Shown one piece after another: positions 33,801 to 41,331 of a DNA stretch of 64,000 nucleotides. Under the pieces are notes generated by a model, which made no database searches, was not told the DNA's origin, and worked only from the letters and a program-made list of their open reading frames with translations. This DNA is from Bacteroidota bacterium (GTDB lineage Bacteria > Bacteroidota > Bacteroidia > Chitinophagales > Chitinophagaceae): contig CANGQJ010000003.1 of assembly GCA_947456625.1 (NCBI GenBank), positions 124,001 through 188,000 of the forward strand, written 5' to 3'. The position numbers and the translations under genes were made by a program. Each line of letters opens with the position of its first letter. Positions within the stretch are counted from its first letter, which is position 1.

Positions 33801-34184
33801 TAATTTAGCAGAACCAATAGATTCTGTAGAGATACCTAATTTTTTTCTAGAAGTCGCAACACCTGATCCTGTTACAACTACCTCACTTAATGCTTTCACA
33901 TCAGTAGCTAATTTCACAGTTACATTTGCAGCAGCAGCTACAGATTTTGACTCATATCCAAGTGCAGATACCACTAAAGTTGCACCATTTGCAGCTTTAA
34001 GTGTGAAAGTACCATCAGTGTTAGCTGATGCACCTGTTCTTGTACCTTTAACTTGAACTGAAGCTCCAGAAATTGGATCTCCTTTTTCGTCAGTTACTCT
34101 ACCATTTACGGTAAGATTTTGGGCCATTGCAGTACCAAAGAATAGGCACGATGCAAGTAGACTCCATAAAAGTTTTTTTCTCAT
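30858..34184 (-). CDS. SusC/RagA-family TonB-dependent receptor (partner of the adjacent SusD)
   Basis: The product is 1108 residues when read from the ATG at 34184, where a clean signal peptide (MRKKLLWSLLASC...AMAQ) begins. The frame remains open 51 bp further upstream but without a signal. A carboxypeptidase-regulatory-like domain (NGRVTDEKGDPISGASVQVKG) comes first, then SusC plug elements: VVVTGSGVATSRKKLGIS, IGKIPGAQISSVSG, IVLRGINTVQGG, PLVLLDGVEVP and ASASLYGAQGANGVIQI. The barrel ends FQISLNLGF. With SusD it forms the pedal-bin type importer. A promoter-like pair (TTTG, 19 bp, TAATTTAG) and an odd palindrome lie upstream. Confidence 0.95.
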   Translation of the reverse strand: MRKKLLWSLLASCLFFGTAMAQNLTVNGRVTDEKGDPISGASVQVKGTRTGASANTDGTFTLKAANGATLVVSALGYESKSVAAAANVTVKLATDVKALSEVVVTGSGVATSRKKLGISTESIGSAKLPIVPAASIDQALIGKIPGAQISSVSGNPGDQVNIVLRGINTVQGGTRPLVLLDGVEVPFSSLTTIDLTQVDRVEVVQGAASASLYGAQGANGVIQIFTKKGVKGKINVNVSSSVANSTFINSGNFGKAQLHPYLTDANGNIISANASGGFAKGAPLTIDPVLGSLLGSGSLAYTYGSEVGTNPNAPGETQSYTRYGILDPRNQFNKPYVGALKYHDHFAEIFQDAQTINNSINVNGGGEKNDFSLTVSNNHSNSPFLRNNGALDRTNITANIGAEIFKNFTIRSITSIAYTANDMHPGLGAPGGTGFGYGNSNAGVGQIYGFLNTSPFLSIADTVVGGKHPVYQKASFVSVNAGNPYYQVDYTSGNSKKYDIIQNFEANYKINKNIVLNAKYGISYRNENDVWTYYNQSLDESSNYYGSWASRANGSDNTGEIDNFQYNLTKQNFNANAVATTDFQRDFGLKLPITTSTLAGFDYRKSQYKELDGYGISLQLNPPFSMTSTQSQAYNYDYNETFVTFGYVVDQKIDWANHAGVTGGFRTDYSSAFGAGSKPFTFPHYNGYVNLESFKFFDKVSNFITSWKLRAAYGQAGIQPGAFDRYPVLNLQPTGSQVAYTNQSSAKNPNLNVEVSTETEFGTDLSLGLLKSGNWFRTLNASFTYWKRNTDNAIFAQNVPPSTGGTSLLTNAIALSSNGIQFSLSIPVVNSKNFAWDFTTNWGHQVSMIDKVEGGDIPLISYAGSTGLALAAGRKIGELYGYKALTSVSALRADGKTPFIAAADQSKYEIVNGRVVNTATKAIFFSDEATSLGDPNPTFTSSFINNFTFKQAITFGFQFDWVNGAHLYEQTKEWMYRDGISSDFAKPVTIGGQTGAWSAYYASAYYALGNTAKGVGNNVTKDYFYSDASFVRLRNISLGVDLAKFTDIKWAKKAQLVLSGRNLLTFTKYDGLDPEISSGASNSSYDRGVDHSTIPNMKSFQISLNLGF

Positions 34185-34234
34185 ACTTGTTTTAATTTTT
34201 GTTAAACTGAACTTGTCTTGTATAACACGAAACA

Positions 34235-34265
34235 CTAAATTAAGATTTTGTTAACAATTGGCAAA
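34235..34265 (-). promoter_or_regulatory. Candidate promoter of the SusC/SusD operon
   Basis: On the minus strand TTTG (34262-34265) is followed after 19 bp by TAATTTAG (34235-34242). This is close to the Bacteroidota pattern TTTG-N19-TAnnTTTG, with one mismatch in the -7. The leader to the ATG at 34184 would be about 45 nt. Confidence 0.4.
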
Positions 34266-34301
34266 GAAAAAGGGCTTAAATAACACTTAATTTTCTACAA
34301 A

Positions 34302-34318
34302 TTTAGTAGACTACTAAA
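34302..34318. promoter_or_regulatory. 17-bp odd palindrome upstream of SusC (possible operator)
   Basis: TTTAGTAG-A-CTACTAAA is a perfect palindrome around one central base. It lies 118 bp upstream of the SusC start and 127 bp before the divergent hydrolase start, in a 260-bp AT-rich intergenic region. The rest of the gap shows no other clear element apart from the candidate promoter. Confidence 0.4.
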
Positions 34319-34444
34319 AAAATATTCATAAATAATTGATTATCAATAAAAAAATTATTTTAATCATATTATAATATATCACATATATAATAATTACCTC
34401 CAAAACTTGAATATTTATTAAATTCATAGCCTTAACAATTACTT

Positions 34445-35719
34445 ATGAAATTTCAGAAAAAGCTTGCTGCTTTGTTTATTGTTTTTTTTGTTTCAGTACA
34501 AATAAATGCACAAACCCTTTCTTATGAGGTGAAAACAAACCCGCATATTGACTCAAAAAAATTAGTACAAATAGACGCTTTGGTGAATGACTATATTGCT
34601 AAGCATTGGATAAATGGTGCTACCGTTTTAATAGCAAAGAACAACCAAATAGTTTATCACAAAGCTTTGGGTTATGCAAATCTGACTAGCAAAAAAGCAA
34701 TGCCCGAAAATGCTATTTACAGAATAATGAGCCAAAGCAAAGCCATTACCAGCCTTGCTGTTTTGCAATTATTTGAACAAGGTAAGTTTGATTTAGATGA
34801 CCCAATTGGCAACTTTATTCCAAGCTTTAAAAATCAAAAAGTAGTGGAAAATGTTAATTTATCAGATACTACTTTTACAACTGTACCTGCAAAACGTCAA
34901 GTAACAATACGTGACTTACTTACCCACAGCTCTGGAATTGATTATACCGATATTGGTTCACGCAAAATGAGTGCCATTTATAATAAAGCAGAAATTCCCT
35001 CGGGCCTAGGGTATTTTAATGCAAGTTTACTTGAAAAAATGACTGCATTAGGAAACTTGCCACTGGCACATCAGCCTGGTGAAAAATTTACCTACGGACT
35101 TAACTCTGATATACTAGGATGTTTAGTTGAAATAATAAGTGGCATGAGCTTAGAGACTTATTGTCAAAAAAATATTTTTGATCCATTAGGGATGAAAGAT
35201 ACTTATTTTAATGTGCCAGAAAATAAGGCAAGTCGTATGCCAAATGTTTATACCGAAAATGAACAACATGAGGTCATTGATTGGGCTCCTACCTTCCGAA
35301 AAATAAATCCTAATTACCCACTTATGAAAAAAACATATTTCTCGGGTGGGGCAGGATTGTCATCTACCGCGTATGACTACGCTATTTTTTTACAAATGAT
35401 TTTAAATAAAGGACGCTACAATGGACGTCAAATAATTTCACCACGCACAGCAGAATTAATGGTTAGTCCACAATTAAATTTTAGAAAACCCGAGGAAGAT
35501 AATTTTAGTTTAGGATTTTCATTGACCAGTGAAAAAAAAGCAAATTTAAATTTACGCAATGCAGGTTCGTTTTCTTGGGGTGGTTATTATGGAACCAATT
35601 ATTGGGCCGACCCTCGTGAAAATTTAGTGGTGTTAATTATGACACAACAAACACCTAATTCGCATAGTGAGTTAAAAAATAAAATAGAAAATATTATTTA
35701 CGGAAGTTTATCAAAGTAA
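34445..35719 (+). CDS. Beta-lactamase-fold serine hydrolase, secreted
   Basis: This 424-residue protein has a signal peptide (to about residue 22). The active-site tetrad Ser-Xaa-Xaa-Lys appears as SQSK (near 97-100), the Tyr-Xaa-Asn equivalent as TYGLNSD (near 216), and the third motif region as SGGAGLSS (near 298). The segments LTHSSGIDY and IFDPLGMKDT are typical of class C beta-lactamase-like esterases and DD-peptidases of unknown substrate. It is divergent from the SusC/SusD operon and converges with the pseudouridine synthase gene. It shares its fold with the protein at 59164-60300 but is clearly a separate gene. Confidence 0.88.
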   Translation: MKFQKKLAALFIVFFVSVQINAQTLSYEVKTNPHIDSKKLVQIDALVNDYIAKHWINGATVLIAKNNQIVYHKALGYANLTSKKAMPENAIYRIMSQSKAITSLAVLQLFEQGKFDLDDPIGNFIPSFKNQKVVENVNLSDTTFTTVPAKRQVTIRDLLTHSSGIDYTDIGSRKMSAIYNKAEIPSGLGYFNASLLEKMTALGNLPLAHQPGEKFTYGLNSDILGCLVEIISGMSLETYCQKNIFDPLGMKDTYFNVPENKASRMPNVYTENEQHEVIDWAPTFRKINPNYPLMKKTYFSGGAGLSSTAYDYAIFLQMILNKGRYNGRQIISPRTAELMVSPQLNFRKPEEDNFSLGFSLTSEKKANLNLRNAGSFSWGGYYGTNYWADPRENLVVLIMTQQTPNSHSELKNKIENIIYGSLSK

Positions 35720-35732
35720 CTTATTTAATTAC

Positions 35733-36329
35733 TTAATAAGCGAGATGTAGTTTTTCAAAAAACTGTGTCTCGCTTATTTCTTTTACATCACCAGGTTGCA
35801 TAATACCTAGCTCAATGTCTTCAATTGAAATACGAATAAGTCTTATGCATTTATGATTCACGGCAGCAACCATTTTTCTCACTTGATGAAATTTTCCTTC
35901 GGTGAGTGTAATAGTTATCCAAGTGGTCACTACATTTTCATGAAGCCGCTTCCCTATCTCAAATAAATTTTTTGGCTTTGTAACAATTTTTACATCGCAA
36001 GGAGTGGTTTTAAAAATATTACCATTGCTTGCCGAAATTTCAATGCCTGCAGCTATTTGTTTTGCAACAGCATCACTTAAATTATTTTTCACTTGTACTA
36101 AATAGGTGCGTTTATGAGCAACAGGCCCTTGAAAAAGTAGTTTGGTAATTTTTTTATTTGTTGTAAGTAATAATAACCCTTCTGAGTTTTGATCCAACCT
36201 TCCAATAGCATGTGTCCCCACTGGAAAATCAAAATGTAAATTACCAAGTAAATTTACTTCATGACTACTTACAAATTGTGAAACCATATTGTAAGGCTTG
36301 TTTACTAAAAAATACCTGTGTTCACTCAT
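35733..36329 (-). CDS. RluE/RsuA-type 23S rRNA pseudouridine synthase
   Basis: The protein is 198 residues from the ATG at 36329 ([19 protein letters not shown]). A longer frame to 36383 exists but adds an unrelated leader that overlaps the divergent gene. It lacks the S4 domain and begins directly with the catalytic domain, as RluE does. The catalytic aspartate lies in [15 protein letters not shown] (near 47-61). [21 protein letters not shown] and LIRISI near the C-terminus are conserved. It isomerises a uridine in 23S rRNA, and the exact site is inferred from similarity to RluE. It is divergent from the VF530-like gene, 29 bp apart. Confidence 0.9.
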   Translation of the reverse strand: MSEHRYFLVNKPYNMVSQFVSSHEVNLLGNLHFDFPVGTHAIGRLDQNSEGLLLLTTNKKITKLLFQGPVAHKRTYLVQVKNNLSDAVAKQIAAGIEISASNGNIFKTTPCDVKIVTKPKNLFEIGKRLHENVVTTWITITLTEGKFHQVRKMVAAVNHKCIRLIRISIEDIELGIMQPGDVKEISETQFFEKLHLAY

Positions 36330-36358
36330 ATACTTTAGCAAATTACTTAATATTGCAT

Positions 36359-36574
36359 ATGCAGCAAGTTTCAAACGACCCACTACATGGAAAAACTTTA
36401 GAATTCATTGTAACCGAACTTGTGAAATATTTTGGTTGGGAGGACCTAGGACAACATATACCTATTAACTGTTTTAATAGCAACCCCAGTATTAAATCCA
36501 GTTTAAAGTTTTTAAGAAAAACACCTTGGGCAAGAAAAAAAGTAGAGGAGCTATATATAAGAATGATCGCTTAA
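36359..36574 (+). CDS. VF530-family small protein (DUF2132)
   Basis: The 71-residue protein is read from the ATG at 36359. A longer open frame from 36212 lies over the pseudouridine synthase gene and is not real. Its sequence is close to the VF530/DUF2132 pattern: [56 protein letters not shown]. The family is known from a Vibrio structure and proposed to bind DNA, but the function is unproven. The end of the gene faces the outer-membrane protein gene. Confidence 0.9.
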   Translation: MQQVSNDPLHGKTLEFIVTELVKYFGWEDLGQHIPINCFNSNPSIKSSLKFLRKTPWARKKVEELYIRMIA

Positions 36575-36587
36575 CTAATTAAACTCT

Positions 36588-36613
36588 GTATTTTAAAATT
36601 CCTATTAAAATAC
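36588..36613. terminator. Weak AT-rich hairpin between convergent genes
   Basis: GTATTTTAA and TTAAAATAC form a 9-bp stem around an 8-base loop between the VF530-like gene and the barrel gene, overlapping the latter's stop codon. It could end transcription in both directions but is not GC-rich. Confidence 0.4.
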
Positions 36614-37861
36614 CTCTCCTAAATTCATAAATAACCCCTTAGAGCCCCCTTGTCCAAAAGCATAATCCAATGCTACACTGGTATTTGAGTGTTTGTTAAA
36701 TTTAATTCTAAGCCCTGCACCATAGCCGGGTAATACCCCTTGTATGTTAGTTCCAGGTTGTGCAGAAAGACTTTGCACATTTGCAAAAACAACCCCTCCT
36801 AAAAATCCATTTTCAGTAATGCCAAAACGGTACTCCGACTCGGCGTATAAAACTTTGCTACCTCTGAACCTACTTTGCACATAACCTCTTCCAAAATTAT
36901 TATAAATATCACTTGCCGTATTGGGCAAATCCAAGTAAGGAGGATTTCCCTTAAGTATTAATTGATCATAGGTCCAAAACGCTAAAATATTTTTACTACC
37001 CATTGGAAAAGGAACATATTTTCTGTAATCAATTACTAGTGCTTGCCAATTTTGATCACTTCCTAAAATGGTGGTATTATTTCTGTAAGACACATTTAAA
37101 AATGCACTATTAGCAACCGGGTTTAAATTATTAACCCTGGTATCATATAATAAGGTTAATAAAAATCCTGTTGAGTTTGAATGTTTAGAACTACCATATT
37201 GAGTAAGCCCGTTTACAGGTTTATTTTTTGTAGTAGTGTCTGTTAAATTCCAGTGGTAGTCTATGTTTAAGCCTGGTCCAAAATACAAATTGGGCGCAAT
37301 TTTTTTTAATGCCGACTGGTATAATTTTAAATAAGAGTAATCTAAATTATCAAACAAACTTAGTTTACTGTTGTTTCCTAATCCATAATCCAATTGCGGA
37401 TATTTTAAATAAGACCAATTGCTATTAAAATTAAATTCGCCATTTTTTGACCAAATATTGGTAGCAAACTGCGAAATTATTTGATGATTTTGCGTGTACT
37501 TTAAACTGGAATAAATACTAGACTTATTTAACGACCCTTGTACTTTTGGAAGTAATAAACTCGCATTAACAGAAGCAGATAAACCGGTAGCTAAACTATA
37601 CTCAACACCAGGTATAAATGTAAAATGAGATTTTGTTTGATCCTCGTTTTCTCCTCTTTCCTTTTTTACTTTAAAAACGCGATAAACACCGTCTACAAAA
37701 TCTACCATAGAATCTTTCCCTGGTTGTTTATAAAATGCTAGCGTGAATATATTTTTTTGATGTAGCTTTTTGATTAAAGTATCGGACTGTTGTTGTGCAT
37801 TAAGCACACTAAAAAAAGAAATAAAAAGAATCAAAAAAGAAAATACACGTATTAGTTTCAT
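36605..37861 (-). CDS. BamA/TamA-like outer-membrane beta-barrel protein
   Basis: This 418-residue protein has a signal peptide (to about residue 22). The rest is dominated by alternating hydrophobic strands. The C-terminal section has the surface-antigen (Omp85) features GRGYVQSRFRGSKVLYAESEYRFGI and GLRIKFNKHSNTSVALDYAFGQGG, close to the RGY/F and last-strand pattern of BamA-like barrels. No POTRA repeats are evident, so it is a short member, possibly a specialised transporter or insertase. It is flanked by the VF530-like gene (convergent) and glpD (divergent). Confidence 0.78.
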   Translation of the reverse strand: MKLIRVFSFLILFISFFSVLNAQQQSDTLIKKLHQKNIFTLAFYKQPGKDSMVDFVDGVYRVFKVKKERGENEDQTKSHFTFIPGVEYSLATGLSASVNASLLLPKVQGSLNKSSIYSSLKYTQNHQIISQFATNIWSKNGEFNFNSNWSYLKYPQLDYGLGNNSKLSLFDNLDYSYLKLYQSALKKIAPNLYFGPGLNIDYHWNLTDTTTKNKPVNGLTQYGSSKHSNSTGFLLTLLYDTRVNNLNPVANSAFLNVSYRNNTTILGSDQNWQALVIDYRKYVPFPMGSKNILAFWTYDQLILKGNPPYLDLPNTASDIYNNFGRGYVQSRFRGSKVLYAESEYRFGITENGFLGGVVFANVQSLSAQPGTNIQGVLPGYGAGLRIKFNKHSNTSVALDYAFGQGGSKGLFMNLGEVF

Positions 37862-37969
37862 GTAAAAAATATAAAATAGTAGTTAATGCCGCAAAGTTAG
37901 CCAAATAAAGTGGATAAATTTAAGCTGTATTTGTGGGAAACTGTTGCAAATTCATGAACTTTGAAGCAC

Positions 37970-39487
37970 ATGAATAGGTCAAAACAACTTAGTGCATTAA
38001 CAAATACCAGCCAATGGGATATTGTTATTATTGGAGGAGGCGCAACAGGAGCAGGTGCTGCTTTAGATGCAGCAAGTAGAGGTTATAAAACTTTACTTAT
38101 TGAGCAATACGATTTTGCAAAGGGAACTTCAAGTAAATCCACTAAACTTGTTCATGGAGGGGTAAGGTATTTACAACAAGGAAATATTAAACTTGTGCTA
38201 GAAGCACTAAGAGAGCGTGGGAGGCTTTTAAAAAATGCACCGCACCTAACAAGCAATCAAGCTTTTATTGTTCCGGTGTTTAGTACATGGGAAAAAATAT
38301 TTTATGCCATTGGTTTAAAAATGTACGGTTTACTAGCAGGAAAATTATCTTTAGGAAAAACATCAATTCTTAATAAACAACAAGTAGTTGAATTATTGCC
38401 TTCCATTAAACAAGATAAATTAGTTGGAGGCATACAATATTATGATGGTCAGTTTGATGATAGCAATTTATGTATCGAAATTTTGGGCACTGCCGTAAAG
38501 CATGGCGCTACAGTCATTAATTATTGTAAAGCAATAGGTTTTGAAAAAGAAGCCAAAAAAATTAATGGAGTAAAAATTGCCGACACTATCACTAATCAAG
38601 AATATAATATTAAAGCAAAAGCAGTTATTAATGCAACAGGTGCATTTACAAATCAGGTAATGGAGATGGATGACAAGGCACATCATGATTTTGTTACCGC
38701 ATCTCAGGGTATTCACTTTATAATTAACAAGGAATTTTTTAAGGGGACCACTGCTATGATGATTCCTAAGACCGACGATGGCAGGGTTTTATTTGCAGTG
38801 CCTTGGCAAGACAAAGTTATAGTGGGCACCACGGACACACCTATTAATGAAGCAAAAATTGAACCATTACCACTTGCCGAGGAAATTGAATTTATTTTAA
38901 ATCATATCAACAGGTATGGCACTGAAACAATAACCCGAGCAAATATTAATAGTGTATATGTTGGACTTCGTCCTTTAATAAAAGTAAAATCAAAAGCTAA
39001 AACTTCGGCATTATCAAGGGATCACGCAATACATATATCCGATGCAAGACTTATTACTATTACAGGTGGTAAGTGGACTACTTATCGAAAAATGGCTTCG
39101 GACGCAGTAAACAACGCAACATTTATTGGAAAACTGAAACAACAAAAATGCATTACAGAAAATTTACAAATTAATTTAACGGACCAAAAACAAGAGGTAA
39201 TAAATAATTTAATAAAACAAGATGCTACTTTAAGTGAAAAAATTCACCCTAATTACACTTATACAAAAGCAGAAATTATTTACGCTGTAAATAATCAAAT
39301 GGCTTTTAATGTAGAGGATGTGCTTGCACGAAGAATTCGTTTGCTATTTTTAGACGCACGTGTTGCAATGCAAGTAGCCCCTTTGGTTGCTAGTGTTATG
39401 GCATCAACGCTAAATAAAAATCAGGATTGGGCGGAACAGCAAATTTCTAGTTTTAATGCCCTGGCAAGTAATTATATTTTGAGTTAA
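37970..39487 (+). CDS. glpD: Aerobic-type glycerol-3-phosphate dehydrogenase
   Basis: The protein is 505 residues from the ATG at 37970. An in-frame TTG 9 bp earlier is less likely. The FAD-binding motif VIIGGGATGAGAALDAASRG (about 20-39) is followed by KGTSSKSTKLVHGGVRYLQQGN (about 52-73), a nearly invariant GlpD signature. VGTTDTP, GLRPLIK and TITGGKWTTYRKMA occur later. It oxidises glycerol 3-phosphate to dihydroxyacetone phosphate with electrons to quinone at the membrane. No glpF or glpK lies near. It may recycle glycerol 3-phosphate released from lipid or teichoic-type head groups, but this is only suggested by other genes in the window. Confidence 0.95.
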   Translation: MNRSKQLSALTNTSQWDIVIIGGGATGAGAALDAASRGYKTLLIEQYDFAKGTSSKSTKLVHGGVRYLQQGNIKLVLEALRERGRLLKNAPHLTSNQAFIVPVFSTWEKIFYAIGLKMYGLLAGKLSLGKTSILNKQQVVELLPSIKQDKLVGGIQYYDGQFDDSNLCIEILGTAVKHGATVINYCKAIGFEKEAKKINGVKIADTITNQEYNIKAKAVINATGAFTNQVMEMDDKAHHDFVTASQGIHFIINKEFFKGTTAMMIPKTDDGRVLFAVPWQDKVIVGTTDTPINEAKIEPLPLAEEIEFILNHINRYGTETITRANINSVYVGLRPLIKVKSKAKTSALSRDHAIHISDARLITITGGKWTTYRKMASDAVNNATFIGKLKQQKCITENLQINLTDQKQEVINNLIKQDATLSEKIHPNYTYTKAEIIYAVNNQMAFNVEDVLARRIRLLFLDARVAMQVAPLVASVMASTLNKNQDWAEQQISSFNALASNYILS

Positions 39488-39576
39488 TCTCAGCCCAGTG
39501 TTAAATTTATTTAAAAAAAATTTGGATTTTATATCACAAAGTATTGTTAACGTGTTAAACTACATTAAATTAGTGC

Positions 39577-39597
39577 TGTCTTATTTACATTAAGACA
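39577..39597. promoter_or_regulatory. 21-bp inverted repeat (7-7-7) before the cytochrome c peroxidase gene
   Basis: TGTCTTA-TTTACAT-TAAGACA is a perfect inverted repeat ending 18 bp before the ATG at 39616. It may be an operator of the peroxidase gene or an RNA hairpin at the 5' end of the message. Confidence 0.45.
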
Positions 39598-39615
39598 CCT
39601 GATAACAAGTTAATT

Positions 39616-40830
39616 ATGAGTAAAGCATTAAAATATACAATTGGTTATTTTTTATTAATCGCATTTGTAACTGGTTGTAGCAAGCTGGACTTAAACGCGC
39701 CAAAGAACAATGCAATTACGGTTGATCCCTTTGCAGCAACCAAGGAAGCGTTTGGGACAAATGTGGACTTTGTTAATTTAACAAACTATGCCAATCAAAC
39801 CAGACCAGCCTATATTTTAAATGACAATACAGGAACCGATACTATTAAAGACGCCAAAGCAACCTTAGGTAGAATATTATTTTATGACAAAAATTTAAGT
39901 ACCAACAATACAATTTCTTGTGGTAGTTGTCATAAACAAGCATTTGCATTTGGAGATACCGCATTGGTTAGTAGCGGTGTAGAAGGTGGCGTTACAGTTA
40001 GACATGCCATGCGTTTAGTGAATGCAAGATTTTCAAATGAGGTGAAATTTTTCTGGAACGAACGAGCAGCAAGTTTGGAGATTCAAACAACCATGCCTAT
40101 ACAGGATCATGCCGAGATGGGATTTAGCGGAATAAAAGGTAGAGGAAATTTGGATACCCTATTAAAAAAATTATCTGGTATTAAATATTACAAAGAAATT
40201 TTTAAATCTATTTATGGCGATACGGTAGTGACCGAAAAAAGAATTCAAGAAAGTTTATCTCAATTTATAAGAAGTATTCAATCCTTTGATTCAAAATTTG
40301 ATATTGGAAGGGCTCAAGTTAAGGACGATAGAACTCCATTTCCTAATTTCAATACTACCGAAAATGCTGGTAAGGATTTATTCTTAACACCTCCGGTATT
40401 TGATGGTGTAAGTAATAGAATTGGCGGAGGTGTTGGTTGTAATGGATGTCACCGTGCACCAGAATTTGACATAGACCCTAATAGCCATAACAATGGCATT
40501 ATTGGAATTATTGGTAGCCCCGCCTTTGAAACCAACGACACCAAGTCGCCCACTTTAAGAGATTTAGTAAAGGCAGACGGAAGTGTAAATACCAGAATGA
40601 TGCACACCGGACAGTTTACAACGCTCGAGGGCGTATTAGCACATTATAATAAAATTCCTAACATACCAGCCAATAACAATTTGGATCCCAAACTAAGAGT
40701 AGACGGAATTGGTAATAATTTAAATATGACTCCAATTGAAGTGTCTCAAATAGTTGCATTTTTAAAAACATTGGGTGGCACTTTGGTTTACTCCGATAAA
40801 AAATGGTCTAACCCATTTTTAGTTCAATAA
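39616..40830 (+). CDS. Di-haem cytochrome c peroxidase (MauG/CcpA-type), lipoprotein
   Basis: This 404-residue protein has a lipoprotein signal (TGC at about residue 21). Two haem c sites are visible: CGSCH (102-106) and CNGCH (275-279). The surrounding sequences TLGRILFYDKNLS, ISCGSCHKQAFAFGD and KSPTLRDL match bacterial cytochrome c peroxidases, which reduce hydrogen peroxide in the periplasm using electrons from small cytochromes. Related MauG-like enzymes oxidise other substrates, so the peroxide role is likely but not proven. The 7-7-7 inverted repeat just upstream may control it. Confidence 0.9.
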   Translation: MSKALKYTIGYFLLIAFVTGCSKLDLNAPKNNAITVDPFAATKEAFGTNVDFVNLTNYANQTRPAYILNDNTGTDTIKDAKATLGRILFYDKNLSTNNTISCGSCHKQAFAFGDTALVSSGVEGGVTVRHAMRLVNARFSNEVKFFWNERAASLEIQTTMPIQDHAEMGFSGIKGRGNLDTLLKKLSGIKYYKEIFKSIYGDTVVTEKRIQESLSQFIRSIQSFDSKFDIGRAQVKDDRTPFPNFNTTENAGKDLFLTPPVFDGVSNRIGGGVGCNGCHRAPEFDIDPNSHNNGIIGIIGSPAFETNDTKSPTLRDLVKADGSVNTRMMHTGQFTTLEGVLAHYNKIPNIPANNNLDPKLRVDGIGNNLNMTPIEVSQIVAFLKTLGGTLVYSDKKWSNPFLVQ

Positions 40831-40882
40831 TTGCATTAGTTTCTATAATTTTACTTTCTAATTTTTCATTTTAAAGTAAAAT

Positions 40883-41278
40883 ATGAAAGAAGCAAAAAAA
40901 CAATTATTGACGATTGACGACTACATTAAAATTCAAGATAAGGATAGACAAATAGGACTTGAGAAGATAAGATCTATCATAAAAAAAGCAGCTCCCAAAG
41001 CCACAGAGGGTATTAGTTATCAGATGCCTGTATTTAAACAAGAGGGCAATTTGGTCTATTTTGCAGCAGCGAAAAATCATTATGGATTTTATCCCATGCC
41101 AAAGACAATTGAAACTTTCAAAAAGCAATTAGATGCCAAGGGATATGTATACTCAAAAGGGGCTATCCAATTCCCAATCGACAAGCCCATCCCCTCTAGT
41201 TTGATTCAAGAAATGGTAAAGTTTAGGATTAAAGAAAATGAAACCAAACTACTTACTAAGAAAAAGACTTTGAAATAG
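40883..41278 (+). CDS. DUF1801 domain protein
   Basis: The 131-residue protein has the DUF1801 pattern: helices around TIDDYIKIQDKDRQIGLEKIRSII, then AAPKATEGISYQMPVFKQEGNLVYFAAAKNHYGFYP (about 33-68), and a C-terminal GAIQFPIDKPIPSSLIQEMVKFR. Some family members have been described as iron chaperones, but no cysteines or clear iron ligands are seen here, so no activity is assigned. It lies 53 bp after the peroxidase gene and before the alcohol dehydrogenase gene, all in one direction. Confidence 0.85.
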   Translation: MKEAKKQLLTIDDYIKIQDKDRQIGLEKIRSIIKKAAPKATEGISYQMPVFKQEGNLVYFAAAKNHYGFYPMPKTIETFKKQLDAKGYVYSKGAIQFPIDKPIPSSLIQEMVKFRIKENETKLLTKKKTLK

Positions 41279-41331
41279 TCTATTCATTAAAAGCGTAATT
41301 TTACCCTTTAATTAAACTTAATCACTAAGAC

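Noticed and set aside
34185-34235. Upstream extension of the second SusC reading frame
   Set aside because: The extra residues precede a complete signal peptide and have no family support. The leader is more likely untranslated.
36212-36358. 5' extension of the VF530-like reading frame
   Set aside because: The extension is antisense to the pseudouridine synthase gene. Family similarity begins only at the ATG at 36359.
39545-39560. GTTAAC-like repeats upstream of the peroxidase gene considered as another Pho box
   Set aside because: The spacing is 8 bp rather than 11 and only one weak pair is present.
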